From: an uncultured Oscillospiraceae bacterium
GTDB lineage: Bacteria; Bacillota; Clostridia; Oscillospirales; Oscillospiraceae
NCBI GenBank assembly: GCA_934675115.1
Contig: CAKUPH010000002.1
Span: 6,729 to 70,728 of the forward strand
Length of the DNA stretch: 64,000 bases
Direction of reading: 5' to 3'
Made by a program: the position numbers and the translations under genes. This document shows, piece after piece, positions 26,937-36,100 of the stretch (positions are counted from its first letter, which is position 1; each line of letters starts with the position of its first letter). The notes under the pieces are model-generated. The model was given only the letters and a program-made list of their open reading frames with translations, was not told the origin of the DNA and searched no databases.

Positions 26937-27428
26937 ATGCTGAACGGACTCAATCATTTTGACGCTCAGGGCAAGGCCGTCATGGTGGATGTGACGGACA
27001 AGGAGGCTACCCATCGGGTGGCCGTGGCCCGGGGAGAGATCCATGTCAACGCGCCGGTGATGACCGCCATCTGCACCGGTACGGCGAAAAAGGGTGACGT
27101 GCTGGGCGTGGCCCGTGTGGCAGGCATCATGGCGGTAAAGCGCACCTCTGACCTCATCCCCATGTGTCACCCGCTGGCGGTGACGGGCACCGCCGTGGAC
27201 TTCGACGTGCTGCCCGATGACGACGGCAGCGGCAAGGTCGTCGCCACCTGCACCGCCACCGTCACCGGCAATACCGGCGTGGAGATGGAGGCCCTCACCG
27301 GCGTGACCACCGCCCTGCTCACCATTTATGACATGTGCAAGGCGCTGGACCGGGCCATGACCATTAGCGACGTCCACCTTGTGCGCAAGGAGGGCGGAAA
27401 GTCCGGGGTGTTCGTCAATGAGCGGTAA
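26937..27428 (+). CDS. moaC: Cyclic pyranopterin monophosphate synthase MoaC
   Basis: Second step of molybdopterin synthesis, converting the MoaA product to cPMP. It has [32 protein letters not shown] (conserved catalytic Lys/His region) and [24 protein letters not shown]. The length of 163 aa is normal. AAGGAGAGG precedes the ATG. The end overlaps mobB by 11 bases. Confidence 0.97.
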   Translation: MLNGLNHFDAQGKAVMVDVTDKEATHRVAVARGEIHVNAPVMTAICTGTAKKGDVLGVARVAGIMAVKRTSDLIPMCHPLAVTGTAVDFDVLPDDDGSGKVVATCTATVTGNTGVEMEALTGVTTALLTIYDMCKALDRAMTISDVHLVRKEGGKSGVFVNER

Positions 27429-27909
27429 GAAGCCCATCATCGCCGCCGTCTCCGGCGTGAAGAACTCCGGCAAGACCACCATGATGGAAAAGCTCATCGC
27501 AGAGCTGTCCCGCCGGGGCCTCAAAGTGGCGGCCATCAAGCACGACGGCCACGATTTCACCCCCGACGTGCCGGGCACCGACTCATGGCGCTTCGGGCAG
27601 GCCGGAGCCTGCGGCTACGCCATCTACTCCCCGGTGCGGTACGCGCTGGTGCGGATGACACCCACCGACGAGCGGGACTTTTTCCCGGTGTTTCCCGAGG
27701 CGGACGTGATCTTGCTGGAGGGCTTCAAGGACAGCGCCTATCCCAAGATCGAGGTGGTCCGGGCGGGGAATTCCGAGAGGCCGGTGTGCGACCCGGCCAC
27801 CCTGCTGGCCGTGTGCAGCGACCTGCCGCTGGAGCTGGGGGATATCCCGGTGCTGGGGCTGGACGACGCGGAGCGGGCGGCGGATCTTATTTTGACCTTG
27901 AGGAGATGA
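27418..27909 (+). CDS. mobB: Molybdopterin-guanine dinucleotide biosynthesis protein MobB
   Basis: GTP-binding adapter for MobA. It has [17 protein letters not shown] (Walker A, about residues 10-26), [10 protein letters not shown] and [18 protein letters not shown], typical of MobB. The length is 163 aa. ATG 27418 lies inside moaC with GGAGGGCGG upstream, indicating translational coupling. Confidence 0.93.
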   Translation: MSGKKPIIAAVSGVKNSGKTTMMEKLIAELSRRGLKVAAIKHDGHDFTPDVPGTDSWRFGQAGACGYAIYSPVRYALVRMTPTDERDFFPVFPEADVILLEGFKDSAYPKIEVVRAGNSERPVCDPATLLAVCSDLPLELGDIPVLGLDDAERAADLILTLRR

Positions 27910-27913
27910 CGGG

Positions 27914-28876
27914 ATGCTGGACGGATTACAGCGGAATATCGACTATCTGCGCGTTTCGGTCACCGACCGGTGCAACCTCCGGTGCATATACTGCATGCCG
28001 GAGAACGGGGTGGAGTGCCTGTCCCACGCCGATATCCTCCGCTATGAGGAAATTCTGCGGCTGGTCCGGATCTTCGCCGGGCTGGGCGTGAAAAAGATCA
28101 GGCTCACCGGCGGCGAGCCGCTGGTGCGGCGTGGGCTTCCGGAGCTGGTGGCCGGGCTGACCGCCATCGACGGCATCGAGCAGGTCACCCTCACCACCAA
28201 CGGCGTCCTGCTGGCGGAGCAGCTCCCCGGCCTGATGGCCGCGGGGCTGAGCGGGGTGAACGTGAGCCTTGACACCACCGATGAGGACACCTTCCGCCGC
28301 CTGACCCGCCGGGAGGGGGTGGATCGGGTGCTGGCCGCCATCGACGCCAGCCTTGCCGCCGGGCTGCCCACCAAGGTCAACTGCGTGCCCGCGGCGCCGG
28401 AGGCGGAGCTGCTGGCGCTGGCGGAGCTTGCCCGGACCCGGCCCCTGCCCGTCCGGTTCATCGAGCTGATGCCAATCGGGCTGGGCAAGAGCCTGCCCCG
28501 CCGGAGCGAAGGGGAGCTGCGCGCCCTGCTGGAGGGGGCCTTTGGCCCCCTGACCCCCTATGAGGGGACGCTGGGCAGCGGCCCATGCCGGTATTTCACC
28601 ATACCGGGCTTTCAGGGGCAGATCGGCTTCATTTCGGCCATGAGCCACCAGTTCTGCGGCCAGTGCAACCGGGTGCGGCTGACGGCCAACGGCTTTTTGA
28701 AGACCTGCCTGCAATACGACAGGGGCGTGTGGCTCAGGCCGCTGCTGTCCGGCAGCGATGAGGCCCTTGCCGCCGCCATGGCGGAGGCCATCCGCCAGAA
28801 GCCCGCCGCCCACCAGTTTACAAGGGCTGTGGTGCCCGGCGGCGAGGGACACATGATGAGTCAGATCGGAGGATAA
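27914..28876 (+). CDS. moaA: GTP 3',8-cyclase MoaA
   Basis: Radical SAM enzyme starting molybdopterin synthesis from GTP. The N-terminal cluster motif is DRCNLRCIYCMP (about residues 17-28). The C-terminal second cluster lies in FCGQCNRVRLTANGFLKTCL, and the protein ends with the catalytic Gly-Gly tail (QIGG). The length of 320 aa is normal. It starts 4 bases after mobB. Confidence 0.97.
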   Translation: MLDGLQRNIDYLRVSVTDRCNLRCIYCMPENGVECLSHADILRYEEILRLVRIFAGLGVKKIRLTGGEPLVRRGLPELVAGLTAIDGIEQVTLTTNGVLLAEQLPGLMAAGLSGVNVSLDTTDEDTFRRLTRREGVDRVLAAIDASLAAGLPTKVNCVPAAPEAELLALAELARTRPLPVRFIELMPIGLGKSLPRRSEGELRALLEGAFGPLTPYEGTLGSGPCRYFTIPGFQGQIGFISAMSHQFCGQCNRVRLTANGFLKTCLQYDRGVWLRPLLSGSDEALAAAMAEAIRQKPAAHQFTRAVVPGGEGHMMSQIGG

Positions 28877-28880
28877 GAAA

Positions 28881-29351
28881 ATGGGAAACGTGATCGCGGT
28901 ATGCACCAGCCCTGCCAAGGGGACACAGAAGACCAACGTGGGCGCCGGAAAATTCATTGAGGACTGGGGCATCGAGGGCGACGCCCACGCCGGAAAGTGG
29001 CATCGTCAGGTGTCTCTGCTGAGCTGGGACAAGATCGAGGCCTTTCGCGCCCGGGGGGCCGAGGTCCACGACGGAGACTTCGGAGAAAATCTGGTGGTGT
29101 CCGGCATCGACTTCCGGACGCTGCCCATCGGCACGAAGTTCCAATGCAGCGACGTGGTGCTGGAGCTGACCCAGATCGGCAAGGAGTGCCACAACGGCTG
29201 TCAGATCTTTCAGAAGATGGGCGAGTGCATCATGCCCCGGGAAGGGGTATTTACCAGAGTGCTCCACGGCGGCACTATCTCCGTGGGGGATACGCTGACT
29301 GTTATTTCAACCCCGAAAAACCGCTTATCAACCGAGAATATGGAGGAATGA
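28881..29351 (+). CDS. MOSC domain protein
   Basis: A 156-aa stand-alone MOSC domain, related to the Moco sulfurase C-terminal fold. It has GIEGDAHAGKWHRQVSLLS, DFGENLVVSGIDF and TQIGKECHNGCQIF, where the last Cys (about residue 98) is the conserved family cysteine. Single MOSC proteins in Moco operons are thought to carry sulfur or handle the cofactor. Its position between moaA and mogA fits. Confidence 0.88.
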   Translation: MGNVIAVCTSPAKGTQKTNVGAGKFIEDWGIEGDAHAGKWHRQVSLLSWDKIEAFRARGAEVHDGDFGENLVVSGIDFRTLPIGTKFQCSDVVLELTQIGKECHNGCQIFQKMGECIMPREGVFTRVLHGGTISVGDTLTVISTPKNRLSTENMEE

Positions 29352-29354
29352 ACC

Positions 29355-29849
29355 ATGAAATACAAAGCGGCCATCATCACCGCCAGCGACAGCGGCTATG
29401 CCGGGAACCGGGAGGATCAGTCCGGCCCCGCCGCCCGGGAGCTGCTGGAGCAGGCGGGCTTTGAGGTAGTCCATTACGTCATGCTGCCCGACGACCGGGC
29501 CATGCTGTCCGCAGAGCTTGCCCGCCTGTGCGACGAGGACGCGGCGGCGCTGGTGGTCACCACCGGCGGCACCGGCTTCTCCTCCCGGGACTGCACCCCA
29601 GAGGCCACCATGGACGTGGTGGAGCGGCCCACCCCCGGCATCCCCGAGTCCATGCGGGCCTACTCCGCCCAGTTCACGGACCGGGCCATGCTCAGCCGCG
29701 CCGCCGCGGGCATCCGGAAGGGTACCCTCATTGTGAACCTCCCCGGCTCGCCGAAGGCGGTGCGGGAGTGCCTGGAGCACATTCTCCCGGCGCTGGGCCA
29801 CGGGTTGGACATCCTCCGGGGAAACGACGCGAACTGCGCCCGCCATTGA
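29355..29849 (+). CDS. mog: Molybdopterin adenylyltransferase (MogA/MoaB family)
   Basis: Adenylates molybdopterin before metal insertion. A 164-aa MoCF domain with ITASDSGYAGNREDQSGP, VVTTGGTGFSSRDCTPEAT (binding loop) and LIVNLPGSPKAV. Last gene of the operon. MoaD, MoaE and MoeB homologues are not in this window, so the sulfur-carrier step must be encoded elsewhere. Confidence 0.93.
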   Translation: MKYKAAIITASDSGYAGNREDQSGPAARELLEQAGFEVVHYVMLPDDRAMLSAELARLCDEDAAALVVTTGGTGFSSRDCTPEATMDVVERPTPGIPESMRAYSAQFTDRAMLSRAAAGIRKGTLIVNLPGSPKAVRECLEHILPALGHGLDILRGNDANCARH

Positions 29850-29920
29850 ATTGTAAAATTTTTGTGAAAATTTGTCGGGGAAAATCCCTTGACAGATGTT
29901 ATGTAACCCGATGATGAATA

Positions 29921-29947
29921 AAAAGCGCCGGCTCCGCCGGCGCTTTT
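29921..29947. terminator. Rho-independent terminator of the Moco operon
   Basis: AAAAGCGCCGGC / GCCGGCGCTTTT, 12-bp perfect stem with TCC loop. The rest of the gap to 30143 holds the inverted DnaA-box-like cluster and AT-rich sequence only. Confidence 0.85.
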
Positions 29948-29950
29948 CCC

Positions 29951-29980
29951 TGTGGAAAACTTTGTGGAAGTTGTGGAAGT
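29951..29980 (-). promoter_or_regulatory. Three DnaA-box-like sites (second copy, inverted)
   Basis: TTTTCCACA (29951-29959) and ACTTCCACA twice (29963-29971, 29972-29980), read on the minus strand. The 20-base block 29951-29970 is the exact reverse complement of 2991-3010. Confidence 0.45.
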
Positions 29981-30143
29981 CCTGCGGAAGCAGGGATTGC
30001 GCCGTTTTGTCTCCGGGAAAGGGCGGATGGAGTATTCATTTTTTCCTGTATATAATTTGTCAAAAGAAATTATGAGCGAAACGCCCAAATGAATGCCACA
30101 AAAATTGTCTGATTTGCCGAGCCCGATTCTGTAAAAATCCGCA

Positions 30144-30173
30144 TTGAAAAACGCCGCGGAATCGTGTTATGAT
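30144..30173 (+). promoter_or_regulatory. Promoter of the 147-aa gene
   Basis: TTGAAA (30144-30149), 18 bases, TATGAT (30168-30173). Confidence 0.6.
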
Positions 30174-30221
30174 ATGGCTATAAAGCAAATATCCAAAATA
30201 TTTCAACAGGAGGAATGTACG

Positions 30222-30665
30222 ATGCTGATCAGTGAGATCATGGAAAAGGCAGGGGCGACCACCGCTGCGGACAATATGGCCAACCATCTGGCGGACAGAG
30301 TGCGCAACATCTGGCTGAAGAACCGGAACGCCGGTGTGGATCAGTGGGAGGAGAACTTCTACGAGGCTCCCGACGGCGTGAGCTTCCTGCGCAGCGAGAG
30401 CTTCCCCAATCTGGTGGGCATGGATTACATTTTCAAGTGGTGGGGCAACGCCGATCTGGAGGGCCTGGCCGGTGAGCTGGAGGTCCTCTGGAAGGTGAAT
30501 GAGAACGGCGAGGTCGATATTTTCAAGACATGGATCCGCTTTGCCGACCGTGACTTTGTCATCGGCACCGTCCGCGAGGAGAGCGCCAAGCGTGAGGTTA
30601 ACCGCCGCGACTTCCGCGCCGCCTTCGCCCAGTGGCAGAAGCTGTACGCCAACCGCCAGAAGTAA
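30222..30665 (+). CDS. Conserved hypothetical protein (147 aa)
   Basis: I do not recognise the family. It is a soluble, acidic, alpha/beta-looking protein with several Trp (NIWLKNRNAG, FKWWGNADLEG, FKTWIRFADRDF) and no Cys cluster, signal or membrane segment. CAGGAGGA precedes ATG 30222. It has its own promoter and a very strong terminator, so it is a well-expressed single gene. Codon use matches its neighbours. Confidence 0.75.
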   Translation: MLISEIMEKAGATTAADNMANHLADRVRNIWLKNRNAGVDQWEENFYEAPDGVSFLRSESFPNLVGMDYIFKWWGNADLEGLAGELEVLWKVNENGEVDIFKTWIRFADRDFVIGTVREESAKREVNRRDFRAAFAQWQKLYANRQK

Positions 30666-30681
30666 AAATTTTTCCCGAATG

Positions 30682-30716
30682 AAAAACCTCCCCGGACAGT
30701 GTCCGGGGAGGTTTTT
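30682..30716 (+). terminator. Rho-independent terminator
   Basis: A 16-bp perfect stem (AAAAACCTCCCCGGAC / GTCCGGGGAGGTTTTT). It also serves the convergent nuclease gene. Confidence 0.95.
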
Positions 30717-30733
30717 GCTTTGTGGTTATTCGA

Positions 30734-31633
30734 TTACGGCTTGCACTGGCCGCAGGGCGTGTACCCCTGCGCGATGAGGTTCTCCCGGGTGCCGGAGTAG
30801 TCCTGCCGGTTGCTCTCGCTGATGGAGTCGGCGCAGGCCGCGCCGGGCTGGTGGAACTTCTTCGAGTTGGTGTTGAGCACGTAGCTGACGATCTCGCCGT
30901 TGGACTCGCTGTCCGCCAGATGGCTGTCCCCGTCGGCGTAGCTGATGACCACGCCGGGCTGGACGTTGTAGACGTACACGTTGTAGCATACGCCCTCGCC
31001 GCCGTCCTCTACGGACAGGGCCTCCATCTGCACGCCCCGGGCCACCAGTTCATCCTCGCAGAAAATGGGCGTCACCCGGTAGAGCACGTGGTACTCCGTC
31101 TCCTTGACAAAGTCAGCCACCAGATTCTCAAAGGGGAGCATCCCCACCACGTTCATGTACCGGGTGCCGGTGATGAGGTTCCGGTCGTTGGCGTTTTCCG
31201 CCGTCAGCTGGTAGCCGATGAGGTGGCAGCGGTTGTAGAGGTACTTGCCGTCTACGCAGTCGTACTTGGCGGTTTTCCAGCCGGAGGGCTTCACCTGTCC
31301 GATGTTCCCCCGTTTTTCGGTGGGCATGGTCTCAAGGCATACGTTGGCGTAGGCCGGGCCGCAGCGGCCCAGCCCGTCCAGCGGGCTGTAATCCTCAAAG
31401 GCGGTGGTGCTGCCCTTGTCCGCATCCGGGAAGTCGGGGACATTGTCGTTGAGCACCACGTAGGCCTCGCCGCTGTACTCCGGGATGTCGTCAAGGGAGA
31501 AGGTAAAGCTCCCGGCGGACAGCTCCTGACCGGGCGCGGGGGTCCCGGCGGGGACGTCCATGGCGCCGCAGCCGGACAGCGCCAGCAGCAGGGCGGTGAG
31601 CAGGGCCAGACGGGCAAAGATCTTCTGTTTCAT
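30734..31633 (-). CDS. Secreted DNA/RNA non-specific endonuclease (EndA/NucA-like lipoprotein)
   Basis: A 299-aa exported nuclease. The signal peptide has lipobox LSGC (Cys about residue 22). The catalytic segment YNRCHLIGYQLTAEN (about residues 160-174) matches the beta-beta-alpha metal motif of EndA-type nucleases ((D/N)RxH), followed by NDRNLITGTRYMN with the metal-ligand Asn. It could scavenge nucleic acids or aid DNA uptake. The ribosome site is AAAGGAAG. Its start overlaps the upstream gene's stop (ATGA). C-terminal CGQCK is a Cys pair of unknown role. Confidence 0.85.
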   Translation of the reverse strand: MKQKIFARLALLTALLLALSGCGAMDVPAGTPAPGQELSAGSFTFSLDDIPEYSGEAYVVLNDNVPDFPDADKGSTTAFEDYSPLDGLGRCGPAYANVCLETMPTEKRGNIGQVKPSGWKTAKYDCVDGKYLYNRCHLIGYQLTAENANDRNLITGTRYMNVVGMLPFENLVADFVKETEYHVLYRVTPIFCEDELVARGVQMEALSVEDGGEGVCYNVYVYNVQPGVVISYADGDSHLADSESNGEIVSYVLNTNSKKFHQPGAACADSISESNRQDYSGTRENLIAQGYTPCGQCKP

Positions 31634-32037
31634 CGGGTGTAAACTTCCTTTGTGATTTTTTCGTGGGAGTGGCCGGAAAATTCCTCCGTCCCGGCCAGCG
31701 TCCACCCCTCCGGCGGCAGGGCGACGGCCAGATCGAAGGGGTACGTCCGGTTCCAGCGGTACACGATGAGCCGGTCCGCCCGGGCGAGGGCCGCCGCCGG
31801 GTCGGAAAGCTCCACAAAGCATGCGTCAGCGGCCCCGGCTTTGTCGAAAAAGTCCTCGTCCGCCGAAATATGTTCCGCCTGCTCCGGCCCGAACTGCCGG
31901 GCGGAGTACGGGCTCATCCACAGCTGCCCTCCGGCGGCGTCGGCCAGAATGTGCTCCCGGACGATCCGGTCCTGACTCTGGCGGCGGCGGTTGAAGGCCA
32001 TGCCGCCCCGGTCGTCCGCGCAGATGATGAGGGTCAT
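31630..32037 (-). CDS. Conserved hypothetical protein (135 aa)
   Basis: A small soluble protein I recognise only as a recurrent clostridial family. Conserved-looking parts are CADDRGGMAFNRRRQSQDR at the start, WMSPYSARQF in the middle and SGHSHEKITKEVYTR at the end. The fold faintly recalls dihydrofolate reductase, but no folate site is evident. Some relatives carry unreliable labels. It is coupled to the nuclease by a 4-base overlap and sits 37 bases after tcdA. Confidence 0.7.
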   Translation of the reverse strand: MTLIICADDRGGMAFNRRRQSQDRIVREHILADAAGGQLWMSPYSARQFGPEQAEHISADEDFFDKAGAADACFVELSDPAAALARADRLIVYRWNRTYPFDLAVALPPEGWTLAGTEEFSGHSHEKITKEVYTR

Positions 32038-32074
32038 GAGATGATTCCCCTTTCCGCCGCGGTCAGCGGCGCGT

Positions 32075-32842
32075 TTATTTCTGCGGCTGGAAGCCGCACA
32101 GGTCCTTTACCACCGCTCCGGCGCAGATCAGCCCGGCCACCGACGGCACAAAGGCGTTGCTCCCCGGCACCTGCCGCCGCTGGGTGCACGTCCGCGCGGT
32201 GCCCGGCGGGCAGACGCAGTGGTTCTTGCAGCTGATCTCCTCGGTCTCCATGGGCGTCATGGCGGGCTCCTGAGAGTACACCACCTTCAGCTTCGGAATG
32301 CCCCGTTTTTTCAGCTCCTTGCGCATGATCCGGGCCAGCGGGCACATGGATGTCTTGTAGATGTCCGCCACCTGAAAGGCGGTGGGGTCCATCTTGTTCC
32401 CCGCCCCCATGCAGCTGATGATGGGCGTCCCGGCGCGGTAAGCCTGCTCCACCAGCGCCAGCTTGCCGGTGACGGTGTCGATGGCGTCGATGACGTAGTC
32501 GTACCGGGTGAAGTCAAACTGCTCCGCCGTCTGGGGGCCGTAGAAGGTCTTGTGGACGTTCACCGCCGCGTTGGGGTTGATGTCCAGTACCCGCTCCCGG
32601 GCCACGTCCACCTTGTACTTGCCGATGGTGCTGCGGGTGGCGATGATCTGCCGGTTGAGGTTGGTCAGGCACACCCGGTCGTCGTCGATGAGATCCAGCG
32701 TGCCGATCCCGCTGCGGGCCAGCGCCTCCACGGCGTAGCCGCCCACGCCGCCGATGCCGAACACGGCCACCCGGGCGGCGCGGAGCCGGTCCATGGCCTC
32801 CCGGCCCAGCAAAAGCTCCGTGCGGGAAAACTGATCTAACAT
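32075..32842 (-). CDS. tcdA: tRNA threonylcarbamoyladenosine dehydratase TcdA
   Basis: ThiF/E1-like ATP-dependent enzyme that cyclises t6A at tRNA position 37. It has GIGGVGGYAVEALARSGIG (nucleotide-binding, about residues 32-50), DLIDDDRVCLTNLNRQI, DAIDTVTGKLALV and SCMGAGNKMDP. The length of 255 aa is normal. It is the first gene of a minus-strand set of three; its promoter lies in the 277-base AT-rich region shared with the divergent surface protein. Confidence 0.95.
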   Translation of the reverse strand: MLDQFSRTELLLGREAMDRLRAARVAVFGIGGVGGYAVEALARSGIGTLDLIDDDRVCLTNLNRQIIATRSTIGKYKVDVARERVLDINPNAAVNVHKTFYGPQTAEQFDFTRYDYVIDAIDTVTGKLALVEQAYRAGTPIISCMGAGNKMDPTAFQVADIYKTSMCPLARIMRKELKKRGIPKLKVVYSQEPAMTPMETEEISCKNHCVCPPGTARTCTQRRQVPGSNAFVPSVAGLICAGAVVKDLCGFQPQK

Positions 32843-33119
32843 AAGTCAAGCCTCGCTTCTGATAGACAGCAGATCGGCGGCTGTCCGCCGCCGAATTGCA
32901 TACAAATATGGTATGTAAATGATGATAGCATGACCGGGCCCCGGTGTCAATGATGCGGGGGCGATTGCTCCAGCGGAATTTTTTGAAAAATTTTTCGCGA
33001 AAAAATGCCGTATGGGAAGCGCAGAACGAAAAAACAGTGAAAAACTATGCAGCCAGTTAATTGTTTTTCGCTGCCCCTTGCCGTAAGGTAGCAATAACTA
33101 TAATTGTGAGGTGTTGCAC

Positions 33120-36100
33120 ATGAAATGCAGAAAATGGCTGGGCCTGCTTCTGGCGGCGGTGCTGTGCGTGGCCGCGCTGCCGATGGCGGCGAATGCAGCG
33201 AGCGCCAGCCCCTTTGACGGCGGCAGCGGTACGGTGGCTGACCCGTATCTGATCTCCACCAAGGAGCAGCTGAACGAAGTGCGGAATTATCTGAGTGCTT
33301 CGTTTAAGATGACCGCTGACATTGAATTTACCGACGCTGATTTTTCACCTGGCGGCGATTTTTATAACAGCGGGAAAGGCTGGAAACCCATAGGAGTCAA
33401 CGAAAATAATACCTTCACCGGTACCTTTGACGGCGACGGACATATGATAAGCGGCCTCACATGCGGGGCTTGGTATTTTACTGGCCTTTTCGGCTATGCA
33501 GAGAAAGCATCCATAATGAATCTTAATATGGATGATGTCAGCATATCCGGGAAAGATGCCGTTGGTGCCATTGTTGGTTATCTCCGTAGAGGAAGCATAA
33601 GCGGCTGTACTGTATATGGTGGCTCAATATCTGGCCAAAGTTGGGTCGGTGGTGTTGTTGGTTACGCATATGTATACGAAGGCACTATCAGCAACTGTGG
33701 AAATATGGCTCAGGTGAGGGGTAAAAGCCCTGTCGGTGGTATTGCTGGATATATATACTGCGTAAATGATGATGGTACTAGCACTTGCTTCAATACCGGT
33801 GCCGTAACCGCCAATGTAGGCACCGAGAATATTACCTGTATTGCAGGCGGTATTGCTGGGGATGTGTATGGCTATGTGGAAAAATGTTATAATACCGGCG
33901 CAGTCACCGTAGAAGCGGGCAGCAATACCGCCACTAACGCTGCCGGTGGCATTGCGGGCAGTGCGGGCCGCTACGTTCTAAACGGTGTGGCCCGACCGTG
34001 CAAAATTATTAATTGCTATAACGCCGGTGCGATTGAGAATACCTATAGTTCTGGCGCTGCTGGAGGAGTGGCGGGATATGCTATTGAGCTCACTATCGAC
34101 TACTGCTACAATGTGGGAACGGTAACAGGCGGCAAACTGGCATTTCTCGAATTTTATGGAGAACATGGTGCTATTGCCGGCGAAAGCGGCATTCTCACCG
34201 GTTGCTATTATATGGACAATGCCACTCCGGATGTTGGTACTTCTACTTCCTTCACTACCAAAGCGACCATGTGCAGTTCCGATGAAATGATGCGGCAGTC
34301 CACATTTTTGGCATTTGATTTCAACGAGATATGGACGATGGCGGGCAATGCGGACTACCCCTATCCCGAATTGCAGGCGAATCCCATGACATCCGTTGCG
34401 AAAACGCTGACCGGCATCACCATTGAGGGCGCTTCTGAGGCGGAAATTCCGGCTGAGGGAAGCACCACTGTAAAACTGACTGCCGCAGGCAGTTATACAA
34501 GCCAGTATGGTGCGAGCAGTAAAGACCTGACGAATTCCGCGATTTGGAGTGTTGTGGATACGCCCGCTGGCATCAGTGTAAATAAGGGCGTTGTCACGAT
34601 CGCGTCTTCTGCCGCGGCGGGGGATATTACCGTCAATGCTGCTTATAACGGAAAGTCGGCGACGCACACGATCACGCTGACGGGACCTTGTGCGAGTGGC
34701 CAGCACAACTTCGGCGAGTACACCGTTGTCACCCTTCCCACCGCCACGGCGAAGGGGAAGGAGACCGGAACCTGCTCCGTGTGCGGCGCCACGGTGACCC
34801 GCTCCATCCCGGCGAGTGCGGAAGCCGCCGTGACCGTGGGCGGCGTGAAGCTGACGAAGGACGCGCCCTATTATGTGAATGGAAACAACAAAGCGCTGAC
34901 CGCCGATGAGTTGACCGGCGGCGCGTACAACGCTTACTATGACGCGGCCAGCAGGACGCTGACCCTCAACGGGCTGGAGATCGATAACTATAATGGCAAC
35001 GGCATTGACGCCGATGGAGCGCTGACGCTGGTCCTGAAGGGAACAAATTCGATCAAGCTCTGGTGCAGTTGGAATGACACCCGTAATTATAATAAAGGTA
35101 TTCGGACGAATACGCTCGTTATTCAAGGCGATGGAAGTCTTAGCTTTGATTTAGGCTCGAATCAAGCGTTTAGAGGATCGTGTATATATAACGGCATAAA
35201 TGTTGATGAGCTTTACATGAAGAGCGGTAATGTTACGGTCGCTTATTCGTATAATGCCGGAGTGTTTGCGGAAGAACTGCAAATTTCCGGCGGCAGCCTT
35301 ACTGTTGCAGGGCCGGGCAGCCACGCGTTTAGTGCCCGGCATATTGTGATCGCGGGCGGCACACTCACCGGATATACCACTGCATCCATTTCACACAGTG
35401 ACTGGTCGGAAGCCTGCCATGCCGTCTCCTCCCAACCGGAGTTCAGCGGCTGCGGCACCTACATGATCATGGCCGGCAATAAGAAAGATGGTGAAGAAGC
35501 GGTTTCTGTGTCTCGGGATGATACGCTGACAAGGTATCGGTATCTTCAGATCACAGCGAAGAATGTCAGCCACACACCGGTGACTGACCCGGCGGTTGCC
35601 GCAACGTGCACTGCCACCGGCCTGACCGAAGGCCAGCATTGCGCTGGCTGCGGCGCGATCCTGACGCCGCGGACGGCTGTCAACGCCCTGGGCCACACCT
35701 ATGGCGAGTACGTGTCGAACAACGACGCGACCTGCACGGAAGACGGCACCAAGACGGCGAAGTGCGTCCGCTGCGACGCGACGGACACAGTGACGGATAC
35801 CGGCAGCGCCACGGGCCACAGCTTTGGCGCGAAGGCGTCTGACAAGCTGGCGAGTGCTGCAACCTGTACGGAAGCCGCAAAGTACTATGTGCAGTGCGAT
35901 AATTGCGACGCCGTGAGCGAAACCGAGACGGTTACGGTTGGTGCCCCTAACGGCCATGACTGGAAAGAAGCGACCTGCACCGTGCCTAAGACGTGCAGGA
36001 CCTGCGATGCGACTGAAGGTAACGCTCTGGGCCACGATTTCGGCGACTACGAAGTGACCACCCCCGCGACCTGCACGGAGAAGGGTGAAAAGACCGCAAC

